Made by a program: the position numbers and the translations under genes. From Chloroflexota bacterium (lineage in GTDB: Bacteria > Chloroflexota > Limnocylindria > Limnocylindrales > CSP1-4): a stretch of 41,137 nucleotides of DNA. Where the stretch lies: the NCBI GenBank assembly GCA_021802825.1, contig JAJZRG010000028.1, forward strand, positions 1 through 41,137. Direction: 5' to 3'. Each line of letters starts with the position of its first letter. Position 1 is the stretch's first letter. Positions 7,192-19,815 of this stretch are shown one piece after another. The notes beneath the pieces are model-generated. The model was not told where the DNA came from. It did no database searches and was given only the letters and a program-made list of their open reading frames with translations.

Positions 7192-7932
7192 GTGAGCGTC
7201 CCCGACCCGTACAAGGTCCTCCAGGTTGACCCAGAGGCGGAACGCGAGGTCATCGAGGCCGCCTATCGCCGCCTCGCGCGCAAGTACCACCCGGACGTCT
7301 CGCCAGACCCGGACTCGCCGCAGAAGATGATCGCCATCAACCAGGCGTGGGACCAGCTGCGCGATCCGGTGAGACGAGCAGCGGTGGACCGCGCGCGGGT
7401 TCGTTCACTGGACGCCGCGGCCCGGGTGGCGGCGACCGATGCGCAGGTGAGGACGGCTCAGGCGATGCCGGCAGCCGCGCCCCGAGGCGAGCCGAAGCAC
7501 GCCGGCCCGATCCCGACCTCCCCGCTGGCGAGGTCCCCCCGACCGGGTGATCCGGCAAACGTGCCGTTCGGATCGATGAGCGAGCCGGCCGACCTTGCTG
7601 CGACGGGCGTCCCCGGCCCAAGGGAACAGGCGACGGGCCGGGACCCCATCGGCGGGTTCTCGTCCGGCGTGTCGAGCCGCCCCGAGGGAGAGGGGGCCGC
7701 CGGGCGGCCGCCGGGCAACCCCTCAGGCAGCGTCCTGACGTTCGGGAGGTACGCCGGGTGGTCACTGGGCGAGATCGCCCGGACCGAGGTGGAGTACCTC
7801 GAATGGCTCGACAGGGTGCCGATCGGCCGGACCTACTGGCAGGAGATCGACGAGATCCTGCGGGCGAAGGGCCTTCGATCGAAGCATGGTGGGTCTGACC
7901 AGGGGCGCGGGGGTCCGTTCCGGCGGCGCTGA
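7192..7932 (+). CDS. J-domain protein with C-terminal YLEWL-type domain
   Basis: 246 residues. The J domain covers residues 4-66 (PDPYKVLQVDPEA, HPD at 33-35, INQAWDQLRDP), so it should stimulate a DnaK-type Hsp70. Residues 75-175 are a low-complexity Ala/Pro/Gly linker. Residues about 178-224 (VLTFGRYAGWSLGEIAR, VEYLEWLDRVP, YWQEIDEIL) form a compact second domain; its GkYaGwsl.eI...d..YLeWL pattern resembles small domains seen at the end of some exonucleases and DUF3820-type proteins. There is no Gly/Phe region or zinc finger, so it is not DnaJ itself. GTG 7192 is preferred over GTG 7174 because GGAGAGG lies about 8 nt upstream. Monocistronic and convergent with rodA. Confidence 0.75.
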   Translation: MSVPDPYKVLQVDPEAEREVIEAAYRRLARKYHPDVSPDPDSPQKMIAINQAWDQLRDPVRRAAVDRARVRSLDAAARVAATDAQVRTAQAMPAAAPRGEPKHAGPIPTSPLARSPRPGDPANVPFGSMSEPADLAATGVPGPREQATGRDPIGGFSSGVSSRPEGEGAAGRPPGNPSGSVLTFGRYAGWSLGEIARTEVEYLEWLDRVPIGRTYWQEIDEILRAKGLRSKHGGSDQGRGGPFRRR

Positions 7933-7968
7933 ACTCCGGGCAGATGACGGCGATGCCCTACTGGTTCG

Positions 7969-9129
7969 TCACCATTGCGCCCGCTGTTGCCGGATGTTGA
8001 CGCTCTGGAGGACGCCCAGGCCCAGCGCGATGCTGACCAGCGACGCCCCGCCATGGCTGATGAACGGGAGCGGAATCCCGGTCACGGGCATGATCCCGAC
8101 GACCATCCCCACGTTCACGAACACCTGGAACAGCAGCATCGAGGCCACGCCGGCGCCATACAGCGTGCCGAAGGAGTCCTTCGATCGCCACGCCGCGACG
8201 AGCACGCGCCACAGCAGGGCGATGAACAGGAGGAACACGACCAGCGCGCCGATGAACCCGAGCTCCTGGGCGAGGACGGCGAACACGAAGTCGCTCTCAC
8301 GAACCGAGAGAAGCTGGCCGTGGGCCTGGGCCCCGTTCGTCAGGCCCACGCCGAGCGGCCCGCCCGCAGCGACCGCGATCTGTGCCTGCTGCACCTGCCA
8401 GCCCGCCCCCTGCGTGTCCGCGGCGGGGTTGAGGAACGACAGGATCCGCTGCTGCTGGTACGGCTGCAGGACGCGGGTCCAGATCACGGGGATCGCCGCG
8501 ACGGCCGCGGCTGCGCCCGCAGTCAGCCAGATGAGGCTCGCCCCCGACAGGAACAGCATCCCCGCGAGGATGGCGAGGAGGCAGAGCGAGGTCCCGAGGT
8601 CCGGCTGGAGCATGACGAGGACCCACGGCGGCACGATGAGGATGACAGCGCCGAGGATCGCACCGAGCGAATCCAGCTTCCCCTCGCGGTTGCCGAGGTA
8701 GGCGGCAAGCACGCCGATCATCAGGATCTTCGCGAGCTCGGAGAACTGGAACGTCAGCGGCCCGAAGGACACCCAGCGTGCTGACCCCCCTACGCCATCG
8801 CCGATCGCGAGCGTCATCAGGAGCAGTCCGACGTTCACACCGTAGATCGGCCAGGCGAACGTCTTGAGCCACTGGTAGTTGAACGCTGTCGCGACGAGGT
8901 ACACGACGATTGCCAGGCCGGACCACAGGAGTGCCCGGGAGAACACCGATCCGTTCCCGAGGGCCGGGTCTCCGGCCTCGACCGTGTTGACGTAGGCCAT
9001 GACCAGGCCGACGACCCCGAGCAGCGCGGCGTAGGTCGTCAGCTGCAGGTCATAGGCGCGCCAGACCGCGCCCACGGTCCGACTGGACACATCGGCGAAG
9101 CGCCCGGGCTCGGCTCGCATCACGCGCAT
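7969..9129 (-). CDS. rodA: Peptidoglycan glycosyltransferase RodA (SEDS family)
   Basis: 386-residue polytopic protein with about ten hydrophobic helices. SEDS signatures are clear: GSARWVSFGPLTFQFSELAK, LQPDLGTS, ESDFVFAVLAQELGF (containing the catalytic Asp of SEDS polymerases) and the C-terminal MPVTGIPLPFISHGGASL. RodA polymerises lipid II into glycan strands during elongation, working with the class B PBP encoded directly upstream. The start overlaps no coding sequence and lies 3 nt after the mrdA stop, so the pair is translationally linked. Adjacency to mrdA and mreD argues for RodA rather than FtsW. Another possible start is the ATG nine bases further in. Confidence 0.95.
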   Translation of the reverse strand: MRVMRAEPGRFADVSSRTVGAVWRAYDLQLTTYAALLGVVGLVMAYVNTVEAGDPALGNGSVFSRALLWSGLAIVVYLVATAFNYQWLKTFAWPIYGVNVGLLLMTLAIGDGVGGSARWVSFGPLTFQFSELAKILMIGVLAAYLGNREGKLDSLGAILGAVILIVPPWVLVMLQPDLGTSLCLLAILAGMLFLSGASLIWLTAGAAAAVAAIPVIWTRVLQPYQQQRILSFLNPAADTQGAGWQVQQAQIAVAAGGPLGVGLTNGAQAHGQLLSVRESDFVFAVLAQELGFIGALVVFLLFIALLWRVLVAAWRSKDSFGTLYGAGVASMLLFQVFVNVGMVVGIMPVTGIPLPFISHGGASLVSIALGLGVLQSVNIRQQRAQW

Positions 9130-9132
9130 CGG

Positions 9133-11031
9133 TCAGCCCTGTCCCGCGAAGTTGCCCTTGATGAGGAGCTGCGGCAGCAGGTAGTTGTGGCGAATGTGGT
9201 AGTGGAGCTGGAGGAAGTCCTTTGCAATCTCCGTGGCAGCGTTGCCGATCGTCTGCGAGGAGTAGGCGAAGGCGAGGAACATGAGCTGCGAATCCGTCCT
9301 CGTGAAGTCCGCCGAGGTTGGGTCCTTGTTGACCCATCCCACGAACCAGGAGTGGTAGGGCAGGCGACCCTTAGCGTCCTTGATGCCGAACTCGGCGGTG
9401 CCGGACTTCCCCGCCACCTTGACTGGCATGTCGACGAGGTTGTACGTGTGCCGGATCGTGACGCTCGCACGCGCCGCGATTCGCATCGTCCGCATCGTGG
9501 CAGGCGACAGAGGGAGCTTGCGGATGAGGTCCGGCTTGAACGACTGGATCACCGAGCCGTCCGGCCCCGTGATCGTCTCAACCAGCTGCGGGCGGTAGAG
9601 CTTCCCGCCATTCACCAGGGCGGTGTAGGCGTTGATGAGCTGGATGGGGGTGACTGCGACATAGCCCTGCCCGATTCCAGCCTGGGCGGTCTCGCCCCCG
9701 AACATCGGCTGGCCGAACGTGCTCACCTTCCACTGGTTCGACGGGATGATCCCGCTCGCCTCGGCCGGCAGGTCGATCCCCGTGGGCTGTCCGAAGCCGA
9801 AGAGGCGGGCGTAGTAGGCAAGCCGGTCGGCACCGAGCATCGTCGCGACTTGGTAGAAGAAGGTGTCCGACGAGTTGCCGAAGCCGCATGAGATGTTGCA
9901 CATCCCCCAGCCCGCGTGGTTCCAGTCCCAGAACTTCGTTCCCGCGATCGTGATGTACGCGGCGGTTCGCAGCTTGGTGGTTGGGGTGAGCTTGCCGTCC
10001 TGGAGGCCGCCGGATCCGGTGACGAGCTTGAACGTGGACCCCGGGGCGAACTGGGACTGCACGGCATTGTCGATCAGGGGCTGCGTCTTGTCGGTCGCAA
10101 GCTTCTGGAAGTCCGCCTGCGAGATGCCCTTCGCGAACAGGTTGTCGTCATAGGTCGGCAGGCTCACCATGGCCAAGACCTCGCCCGTCTGCGGGTTCAT
10201 GACGATGAACACGCCGCGCTTGAGATGCGCGGTCTTCATGCCCCACTCCAGGGCCCTCTGAGCCTCCTTTTGGACAGTGGTGTCGATCGTGAGCGTCAGC
10301 GAGGCACCCTGGACGGCGGGGGTGGTCTTGAGAACCTGAAGGTCCTTGCCGGTCGGGTCGCGCTCGACCAGCTGTTGGCCGTACGTGCCGCGAAGCACCG
10401 ATTCGAAGCTGGCCTCGAGGCCCGCCTTGCCGATCGCGTCATCCGGGAGATAACCAGACGCCTTCAGCTTCGCGTAGGTCGCGGGGTCCACAGGACCGGT
10501 GTAGCCAAGGATGTGCGACATCAGCGTCCCCGTCGTGTACTCGCGACGGGTTTCGATTGCGACGTGCACGCCAGGCAGCTGCGCCGCTGACACAGACACC
10601 ATGTCAGCCGTGGCCTTGGGGACGTCCTGCTTGATCCGAACCGGGTCGAACTGGGAGCCGGTCGCGCTGTCGATCGTGGCGAGGATGTCCGACGGCTGCA
10701 TGTTGATCAGTGAGCCAAGCTGGGCGGCGACCGCGTCTCGCTTCTCGTAGGGCAGCTCTGCGGGCGTGATCTTGATCGCGTAGGCCGCGACGTTCGCGAC
10801 GAGCAGCCGGCCCTTGCGATCGTAGACAAGGCCCCGAGAGGACGGGATGGCGACGGCAACCGCCCGATTCGCCTCGGCCATCGACGCGTAGGTTCGGCCA
10901 TTGGCGACCTGCAGGTAGCCCAGCCGAACCGCCAGAACGCTGAACACCAGGATCATCGCGAGGCCGAACGCCACGAATCGAATCGGTCGCCGGTCACGCT
11001 CCCGGTGCGGAACGAGGTACGGCTCGCTCAC
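9133..11031 (-). CDS. mrdA: Penicillin-binding protein 2 (class B transpeptidase)
   Basis: 632 residues. A short basic cytoplasmic tail is followed by one membrane anchor (about 18-38), then the PBP dimerisation/pedestal region (RGLVYDRKGRLLVANV at about 66-81) and the transpeptidase domain. Active-site motifs: STFK at 332-335 with nucleophile Ser332, SSD at 387-389 and KSGT at 542-545. It cross-links new glycan strands during elongation as partner of RodA. The start is GTG at 11029-11031, overlapping the mreD stop by 4 bases (GTGA). Length is typical of PBP2. There are no extra PASTA domains. Confidence 0.95.
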   Translation of the reverse strand: MSEPYLVPHRERDRRPIRFVAFGLAMILVFSVLAVRLGYLQVANGRTYASMAEANRAVAVAIPSSRGLVYDRKGRLLVANVAAYAIKITPAELPYEKRDAVAAQLGSLINMQPSDILATIDSATGSQFDPVRIKQDVPKATADMVSVSAAQLPGVHVAIETRREYTTGTLMSHILGYTGPVDPATYAKLKASGYLPDDAIGKAGLEASFESVLRGTYGQQLVERDPTGKDLQVLKTTPAVQGASLTLTIDTTVQKEAQRALEWGMKTAHLKRGVFIVMNPQTGEVLAMVSLPTYDDNLFAKGISQADFQKLATDKTQPLIDNAVQSQFAPGSTFKLVTGSGGLQDGKLTPTTKLRTAAYITIAGTKFWDWNHAGWGMCNISCGFGNSSDTFFYQVATMLGADRLAYYARLFGFGQPTGIDLPAEASGIIPSNQWKVSTFGQPMFGGETAQAGIGQGYVAVTPIQLINAYTALVNGGKLYRPQLVETITGPDGSVIQSFKPDLIRKLPLSPATMRTMRIAARASVTIRHTYNLVDMPVKVAGKSGTAEFGIKDAKGRLPYHSWFVGWVNKDPTSADFTRTDSQLMFLAFAYSSQTIGNAATEIAKDFLQLHYHIRHNYLLPQLLIKGNFAGQG

Positions 11032-11525
11032 CAGTCGGCCCGTTCTGCATCACGCCGCCGCATCACCATCGCGACAGCGAGTGGCCCAATCGCGGTAGCG
11101 GCGACGGTGCTGTAGACGGCCGAGGGCACGACCATCCTGCCAGCACCCTCGGTCGCGACACCGATGAGGAGCGATGTGACAAACAGCAGCAGCATCGAAT
11201 AGACCAGACTTGCGATGGCGGTGGCGATGACGGGTGCGATGATCCTGGCCCTTCCGAGAGTCGCTCCGACGAGCGAAGCTGCCCCAACGGCGATCAACAG
11301 GCTGAAGGCGGAGGCACCAAGCGGCCGTTGGCTCAAGACGTCGAGGGCGAGCCCACCGACGAAGGCTGAGGCAAGGCCGGCCTCGAGGCCGCCAACGACG
11401 GCCCAAAGGGCGGCGAGCACGAGGACGGGCTGGAGGGCAGCGTCCCCGATCTGGACATACGGGACAATCGTGTATTCAGCGAGCGCGGCCACGACGGCGA
11501 GCGCCGCGGCCAGAGTGAGTTGCAT
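11028..11525 (-). CDS. mreD: Rod shape-determining protein MreD
   Basis: 165-residue, very hydrophobic protein of about five helices, including GGLEAGLASAFVGGLALDVLSQRPLGASAF, the typical MreD pattern (G...G...GlilDll...plG). MreD is a membrane component of the elongasome. The start MQLTLAAAL at ATG 11523-11525 is chosen because residues upstream are hydrophilic and would overlap the promoter. mreB and mreC, which normally precede mreD, are absent; upstream lies the parS region. It heads the mreD-mrdA-rodA operon. Sequence conservation of MreD is low, so the call leans on context. Confidence 0.85.
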   Translation of the reverse strand: MQLTLAAALAVVAALAEYTIVPYVQIGDAALQPVLVLAALWAVVGGLEAGLASAFVGGLALDVLSQRPLGASAFSLLIAVGAASLVGATLGRARIIAPVIATAIASLVYSMLLLFVTSLLIGVATEGAGRMVVPSAVYSTVAATAIGPLAVAMVMRRRDAERADW

Positions 11526-11617
11526 ATGTGGCGTCGGTCCTCGGCTGACGGGCCGACGGTCGGGCGCAGAGGATGAGCGTCCGCGACGACGGAATGGCAG
11601 CGTAGAGCTCGACTCGG

Positions 11618-11646
11618 AGTATCCCACGGGGGCCCGCGACGGGCAA
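11618..11646 (-). promoter_or_regulatory. Promoter for mreD-mrdA-rodA
   Basis: On the minus strand: -35 TTGCCC (11641-11646), a 17-bp spacer and an extended -10, TGG followed by GATACT (11618-11623). The predicted start near 11611 leaves a leader of about 85 nt before the mreD ATG. Confidence 0.5.
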
Positions 11647-11691
11647 TTGCCGCCGGGTGAAGAAGTCCCAACACTCTCGTTTCGGAGGCCT

Positions 11692-11707
11692 TGTTTCACG
11701 TGAAACA
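11692..11707. promoter_or_regulatory. parS site 1
   Basis: TGTTTCACGTGAAACA, a perfect match to the canonical chromosomal parS palindrome bound by ParB. It lies about 340 bp upstream of parA and 46 bp beyond the mreD promoter -35. Confidence 0.95.
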
Positions 11708-11785
11708 CCGACCGCCTGGACGCTTGAGCGGACCCCCTGTCGGCAGCGCCTTCAGCCTTATCGGCGCCCGCAGCGCTCTGCCTGA

Positions 11786-11801
11786 CGTTTCACGTGGAAC
11801 A
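11786..11801. promoter_or_regulatory. parS site 2 (degenerate)
   Basis: CGTTTCACGTGGAACA: 14 of 16 positions match canonical parS, with changes at positions 1 and 12. Start-to-start spacing is 94 bp from site 1 and 96 bp to site 3. Confidence 0.85.
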
Positions 11802-11881
11802 CGCGGGCCACCTCGACCCTCCAGCGGACCGCTCTCGGCAGGGTCTCCAGCCTCGTCGGCCGCCCGCAGCGCTCGGCCCGA

Positions 11882-11897
11882 TGTTTCACGTGAAACA
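11882..11897. promoter_or_regulatory. parS site 3
   Basis: TGTTTCACGTGAAACA, a perfect canonical parS, about 150 bp upstream of parA. With sites 1 and 2 it forms a compact ParB nucleation cluster. Confidence 0.95.
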
Positions 11898-12006
11898 TTG
11901 GTATCAGCCTCAGCCAAGAGCGGATTGAGGCTCGGCTAAGTCGCACCCGCCACCATGCACCACGCCTGGGGCGCTGGGGGCGAGGAGCCGGTCGGGAGGC
12001 CTGCGA

Positions 12007-12015
12007 TGATAGAAT
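12007..12015 (+). promoter_or_regulatory. Extended -10 promoter for parA
   Basis: TGA followed by TAGAAT at 12010-12015 is a good extended -10 (TGnTAnAAT). No convincing -35 is seen. The predicted start near 12022 would exclude the GAGG upstream of ATG 12029 from the mRNA, and it favours GTG 12050 with its own AGGAGG as the parA start. Confidence 0.4.
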
Positions 12016-12049
12016 TCCGAGGTTGGCGATGACCGTTTCAGGAGGTTGC

Positions 12050-12870
12050 GTGGGGCAGACGATCGCCTGTACCAATCAAAAGGGCGGCGTCGGGAAAACC
12101 ACGACGGTCGTGAACCTCGCAACCTACTTGGCGCTCCTTGGCGACCGCGTCCTCGTCATCGACCTCGATCCGCAGGGCAACGCGACGAGCGGATTCGGGA
12201 TTGACCGGTCGTCGATCACAGCATCCATCTACGAGGGGCTCATCGACGGGCGCCCACTCGCCGAGCTTCACCTCGAGACGCCGGTCGCGGGCCTTCGGCT
12301 GGTGCCGTCCTCGATCTCCCTCGCCGGCCTCGAAATCGAGCTCGCCGACCAGGACGGGAGGGAGCGCAGGCTCGCTCGGGCCCTGCATGGCGAGGCGGAG
12401 TCCTGGGACTGGGTCCTCGTAGACTGCCCGCCGTCGCTCGGCCTGCTCACGGTGAACGCGCTGACAGGGGTGGAGAAGGTCCTCGTGCCGATCCAGTGCG
12501 AGTACTACGCGCTGGAAGGTCTGACGCAGCTGATCGCCACCATCAACCTCGTGCGAGACCACTTGAACCCGGACCTCTCGATCGCGGGCGTCGTCCTGAC
12601 GATGTTCGACAGCCGTACAAACCTCTCCAGCGAAGTCGCTGATGAGGTCCGTCGCCATCTCCGCGATGCCGTGTTCGAGACCGTCGTTCCCCGCAGCGTT
12701 CGACTCTCCGAGGCGCCGAGCCATGGGCTTCCGATTGCGCTGTATCGCCCGGACTCGAAGGGCGCGGAAGCGTACGCGAGCCTCGCCCGCGAGTTCCGGG
12801 ACCGCCACTGGACCGACGCGGACGCCAAGTTGGGCCGACCTGCCGGCGGATTCACAACGGGGGCCGTGGC

Positions 12871-12874
<4 letters not shown>
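12050..12874 (+). CDS. parA: Chromosome partitioning ATPase ParA/Soj
   Basis: 274 residues. Deviant Walker A KGGVGKTT at residues 11-18 with the signature first Lys, then DLDPQGNATSGFG (Walker A'), VLVDCPPSLGLLTVNAL (Walker B) and the MFDSRTNLSSEV segment, all standard for chromosomal Soj/ParA. It dimerises on ATP, binds nucleoid DNA and is driven by ParB-stimulated hydrolysis. The start is GTG 12050 with AGGAGG four bases upstream, which gives the usual short N-terminus. ATG 12029 (seven more residues, GAGG upstream) is the alternative. It heads the plus-strand operon and its stop overlaps the parB start (ATGA). Confidence 0.95.
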
Positions 12875-16235
<3,361 letters not shown>

Positions 16236-16239
<4 letters not shown>

Positions 16240-17216
16240 CCCCGGTCGAGGCGCAGAGCGCTGCCACCCAGCGCTCCCGGGCGTTCGTCGCGGCGCACCT
16301 CGAGGAGGCGCTCGCCCTTGGCCGGCGGGCCGGCGAGGAGGCGCAGGACGCGAGTGCCATCGCCCAGACCCTGCTCGAGGGCCTCCCGGCGCTCGCGGAC
16401 GTCGAGGCCCTCGAGGCCGTGCGGCGATTCGCGCCGGGCATCGGCGAGGTGCTGGGCGTCCGCAACGCGTTGCTCTCGGCAGTGACGCGCGGCCTCCGTT
16501 CGGCCACCCGGCGCGACAACGCCAGCACCCTGCTCGACATCGCCGACCACCTCCAGCGGCAGGCCCCGCTCGAGCTCCACTGGCTCGCCAACGATCTCCT
16601 CGACCGGGCGATCCGCGACGAGCCGGAGCGCGCCTGGCAGCTCGTCCGCCGCGAGGCGCGGTCGGCCGGCGACTGGATCAGCGTGGACAACCTCGCCCAC
16701 GTCGTCGGTCGCGGGATCCTCGCCGAGCGGTATCGCTGGGCCGAGCTGGAGCAGCTGGTGTACTCCCCGTCGCACTGGGAGCGCCGCCTCGTCGGGAGCA
16801 CCGTCGCGACCATCCCGTTCGTGGACCGCGGGGCCGGCCGGACGCCCGAGATTGCGCGCCGTGGTCTCGGCCTCGTCGCGGACCTCATCGGCGATGCGGA
16901 GCCCGACGTCCAGAGGAGCCTGTCCTGGGCGCTGCGCAATCTGCGCGCCGTGGACCCGGGGGCCGTGATCGCCTTCCTCGAGCGGGAGGCAGCCGAGGCG
17001 GCCGAGCACAACGACGGCCATCGCGCATGGGTGATCCGCGACACCTTCGCGAAGCTGCCGGCCGACGAGGTCCAGCGGCTCCGCTCGACCCTAGCGACGG
17101 TCCGCAAGCAGCCCGGCGCGCCCTCCACCTCGCACGCCGCTGCCGCCGCGGCCAGCTTCCTCGGCCTTGGCGTGGGCGTGCCGCCCGCCGAGCGCCTCAT
17201 CATCAACCGTCCCTGA
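16236..17216 (+). CDS. HEAT-like repeat protein, DNA alkylation repeat (AlkD) type
   Basis: 326 residues, almost entirely helical with Ala/Leu/Arg-rich repeats. The stretch WLANDLLDRAIRDEP, DWISVDNLAHVVGRGIL, SPSHWERRLVGSTVATIPF and DVQRSLSWALRNLRAVDPGAVIAFL follows the DNA-alkylation-repeat fold of AlkC/AlkD relatives (W...R..a......; sW.lR......p). AlkD excises N3- and N7-alkylpurines without base flipping. I cannot confirm the catalytic Asp/Trp set, so glycosylase activity is not claimed. ATGA overlap with the thioesterase; 31 nt before gyrA. Confidence 0.6.
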
Positions 17217-17247
17217 CCCGCCCTAGCTACCTGAGGAGAGCCCCCAA

Positions 17248-19815
17248 GTGACCGACGACCTGGGCGACGTCAAAGCCGTCCGCATCGAGGACGAGATGCG
17301 CGTCTCGTACCTCGACTACGCGATGAGCGTGATCGTCGCGCGGGCGCTGCCGGACGTGCGCGACGGCCTCAAGCCGGTCCACCGCCGGATCCTGTACACG
17401 ATGGGCGAGATGGGCCTGTCCGCCACGAGCTCGTACCGCAAGTGCGCGGCGATCGTCGGCGAGGTGATGGGCAAGTACCACCCGCACGGCGACGTGGCGC
17501 TGTACGACGCCCTGGTCCGCCTAGCCCAGGACTTCTCGATGCGCTACCCGCTCGTGGACGGGCAGGGCAACTTCGGCTCGGTGGACGGCGACTCCGCGGC
17601 GGCCATGCGCTACACGGAGGCGCGCCTCACGGCGATCTCGGCCGAGATGCTGGCCGACATCGACAAGGACACGGTTGACTACGAGGACAACTACGACGGC
17701 ACGCAGAAGCAGCCGTCCGTCCTGCCGGCGAAGCTGCCGAACCTGCTCATCAACGGCTCGTCGGGGATCGCCGTCGGCATGGCGACCAACATCCCGCCCC
17801 ATCACCTGGGCGAGATCGTGGACGCGACCGTGGCCTTCATCAACGACCCGTCGGTCACCAACGACGACCTGTGCAACATCGTCAAGGGCCCCGACTTCCC
17901 GACCGGCGGGTCGATCTTCCGCTACGAGACCCGCCGCAATTCGCTGACCGGCGAGAACGAGACCGTGGACGCGATCCGCGAGATGTACGCGCACGGCCAT
18001 GGCCGGGTCGTGATGCGGGCGCAGGTCGCGTTCGAGGAAGCGCGCCACGATCGCACCGCGATCATCGTGTCGGAGCTCCCGTACCAGGTGAACAAGGCGG
18101 CCCTGCTCGAGAAGATCGCCGACCTGGTCAAGGACAAGAAGCTCGACGGCATCAGCGACCTGCGCGACGAGTCGGATCGCGACGGGATGCGCATCTACAT
18201 CGAGGTCAAGCGCGACGCCAACCCGCACAAGGTGCTGAACAACCTGTTCAAGCACACCGCGATGCAGCAGGCGTTCAACCTCAACATGCTGGCGCTGGTC
18301 GACGGGCAGCCGCAGACGCTGTCCCTCAAGAGCGTCATCACGCACTACGTCGAGCACCGCCGCGAGATCGTTCGGCGGCGGACCGAGTACGACCTCGAGA
18401 AGGCCCGCGCCCGCGCCCACATCCTCGAGGGCCTCAAGATCGCGCTCGACAACCTCGACGAGGTCATCCGCACGATCCGCGAGTCGGCTGACGTCGAGAC
18501 GGCACGCAACAACCTGATGAGCCGGTTCGGCCTCTCGGAGCTCCAGGCGCAGGCGATCCTCGACATGCGGCTGGCCCGGCTGGCAGCCCTCGAGCGCCAG
18601 AAGATCGAGGACGAGTACCTCGCGGTCATCCAGCTCATCGCCGAGCTCGAGGACATCCTGGCCAACCCGGCGCGCGTGCTCTCGATCATCAAGGACGAGC
18701 TCGCGGAGCTCAAGCGCAAGTACGCCGGTGAGCGCCGGACACGCGTCCAGGACGACTCCAGCCGCGAGATGACCGACGAGGACCTGATCGCCGACGAGGA
18801 CGTCGTCATCACGATCAGCCGGCGCGGCTACATCAAGCGGCAGCCGGTGGCGACCTACCGCCGGCAGCATCGCGGCGGCAAGGGGATCATCGGCCACGTC
18901 ACGCGCGAGGAGGACGCGGTCGAGCACCTGCTGGCGGCGAACACGCACGACTGGGCGCTGTTCTTCACGAACCGCGGCCGCGTGTTCAGCGCCAAGGTGC
19001 ACGCGATCCCCGACGCCTCGCGGCAGGCGAAGGGCATGGCAATCATCAACCTGCCCGGCGTCCAGGTGGAGTCCGGCGAGGTGCCGGTGGCCACGATCTG
19101 CCTCCCGGACTTCGAGCCCGGCCACTTCCTGGTGCTCGCGACGCGGCGCGGGATCATCAAGAAGTCCCCGCTCGAGCAGTTCGAGCGCGTGCGCTCGACG
19201 GGCATCCGCGCGATCACGATCGCCGAGGGCGACGAGCTGGCGTGGGTGTCCGTGTCGTCCGGCTCCGACGACGTGATCATCGCGACGGCCCAGGGCATGC
19301 TCGCGCGGTTCCACGAGAGCGAGGTGCGGCCGATGGGCCGCGACGCCGGCGGTGTGATCGGCATCCGGCTGGCCCGCCAGGGCGATGCGGTGGTCTCGAT
19401 GAGCGTCGTCGAGCCCGGAGCGGACCTGCTCGTGCTGACCGAGACCGGGTACGGCAAGCGCGTCCCGCTCAAGGAGTTCCGCGTCAAGCACCGCGGCGGG
19501 CAGGGCGTCCGGCTGATCGCGCTCGAGGGGCGCAAGACCGGCCTCGTCGCGGCCGTCCAGCAGGTCACCGACGCCGACGAGGAGCTGCTGCTCATCTCGG
19601 CGGGCGGGCAGGTGATCCGCACGGAGACGAACTCGATCAACCGCTACTCCGCAGCAGCCCGCGGGGTGATCGTCATGCGGCTGAGCGATGGCGACACCGT
19701 CGCTGCGATCTCGGCGTTTCGAGCAGGGCTGGCAGACCGCGGCGGCATAGGGGACAATGACGACCCGCAGCCGGGCGGCGGAGCTCCGGCGAACGGCACA
19801 AAGGCGCGCTCGTGA
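17248..19815 (+). CDS. gyrA: DNA gyrase subunit A
   Basis: 855 residues. N-terminal [31 protein letters not shown], catalytic Tyr122 in [10 protein letters not shown], and the C-terminal beta-pinwheel with GyrA box QHRGGKG (540-546; consensus Q-R/K-RGG-R/K-G, one His substitution). The box supports gyrase rather than topoisomerase IV. In the quinolone-binding region the helix reads [14 protein letters not shown]: residue 83 (E. coli numbering coincides) is Val where Ser, Thr or Ala is usual, and Asp87 is kept. The start is GTG 17248 behind GAGGAGAG. The stop overlaps the prs start (GTGA). Confidence 0.97.
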   Translation: MTDDLGDVKAVRIEDEMRVSYLDYAMSVIVARALPDVRDGLKPVHRRILYTMGEMGLSATSSYRKCAAIVGEVMGKYHPHGDVALYDALVRLAQDFSMRYPLVDGQGNFGSVDGDSAAAMRYTEARLTAISAEMLADIDKDTVDYEDNYDGTQKQPSVLPAKLPNLLINGSSGIAVGMATNIPPHHLGEIVDATVAFINDPSVTNDDLCNIVKGPDFPTGGSIFRYETRRNSLTGENETVDAIREMYAHGHGRVVMRAQVAFEEARHDRTAIIVSELPYQVNKAALLEKIADLVKDKKLDGISDLRDESDRDGMRIYIEVKRDANPHKVLNNLFKHTAMQQAFNLNMLALVDGQPQTLSLKSVITHYVEHRREIVRRRTEYDLEKARARAHILEGLKIALDNLDEVIRTIRESADVETARNNLMSRFGLSELQAQAILDMRLARLAALERQKIEDEYLAVIQLIAELEDILANPARVLSIIKDELAELKRKYAGERRTRVQDDSSREMTDEDLIADEDVVITISRRGYIKRQPVATYRRQHRGGKGIIGHVTREEDAVEHLLAANTHDWALFFTNRGRVFSAKVHAIPDASRQAKGMAIINLPGVQVESGEVPVATICLPDFEPGHFLVLATRRGIIKKSPLEQFERVRSTGIRAITIAEGDELAWVSVSSGSDDVIIATAQGMLARFHESEVRPMGRDAGGVIGIRLARQGDAVVSMSVVEPGADLLVLTETGYGKRVPLKEFRVKHRGGQGVRLIALEGRKTGLVAAVQQVTDADEELLLISAGGQVIRTETNSINRYSAAARGVIVMRLSDGDTVAAISAFRAGLADRGGIGDNDDPQPGGGAPANGTKARS

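Larger units (their letters stand above)
11692..11881 (+). repeat. Tandem duplication of a ~95-bp unit carrying parS
   Basis: Two consecutive imperfect copies, 11692-11785 (94 bp) and 11786-11881 (96 bp). Both begin with a parS site and share blocks such as AGCGGACC, CAGCCT, CCCGCAGCGCTC and a final CCTGA/CCCGA. A third parS begins exactly where a third copy would, but the rest of that unit is not recognisable. No credible gene lies in 11526-12049. Confidence 0.75.

Noticed and set aside
11526..12049. Replication origin beside parABS
   Set aside because: No DnaA-box cluster was seen and dnaA, dnaN, recF, rsmG and rnpA are absent; parS alone does not define oriC.
17521..19491. Long minus-strand open frame (about 650 codons) antisense to gyrA, and similar ones antisense to gyrB (13698-15344) and secA
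   Set aside because: They are mirror images of high-GC coding sequence with Arg/Asp/Val-biased composition and no family pattern; the plus-strand genes are unambiguous.
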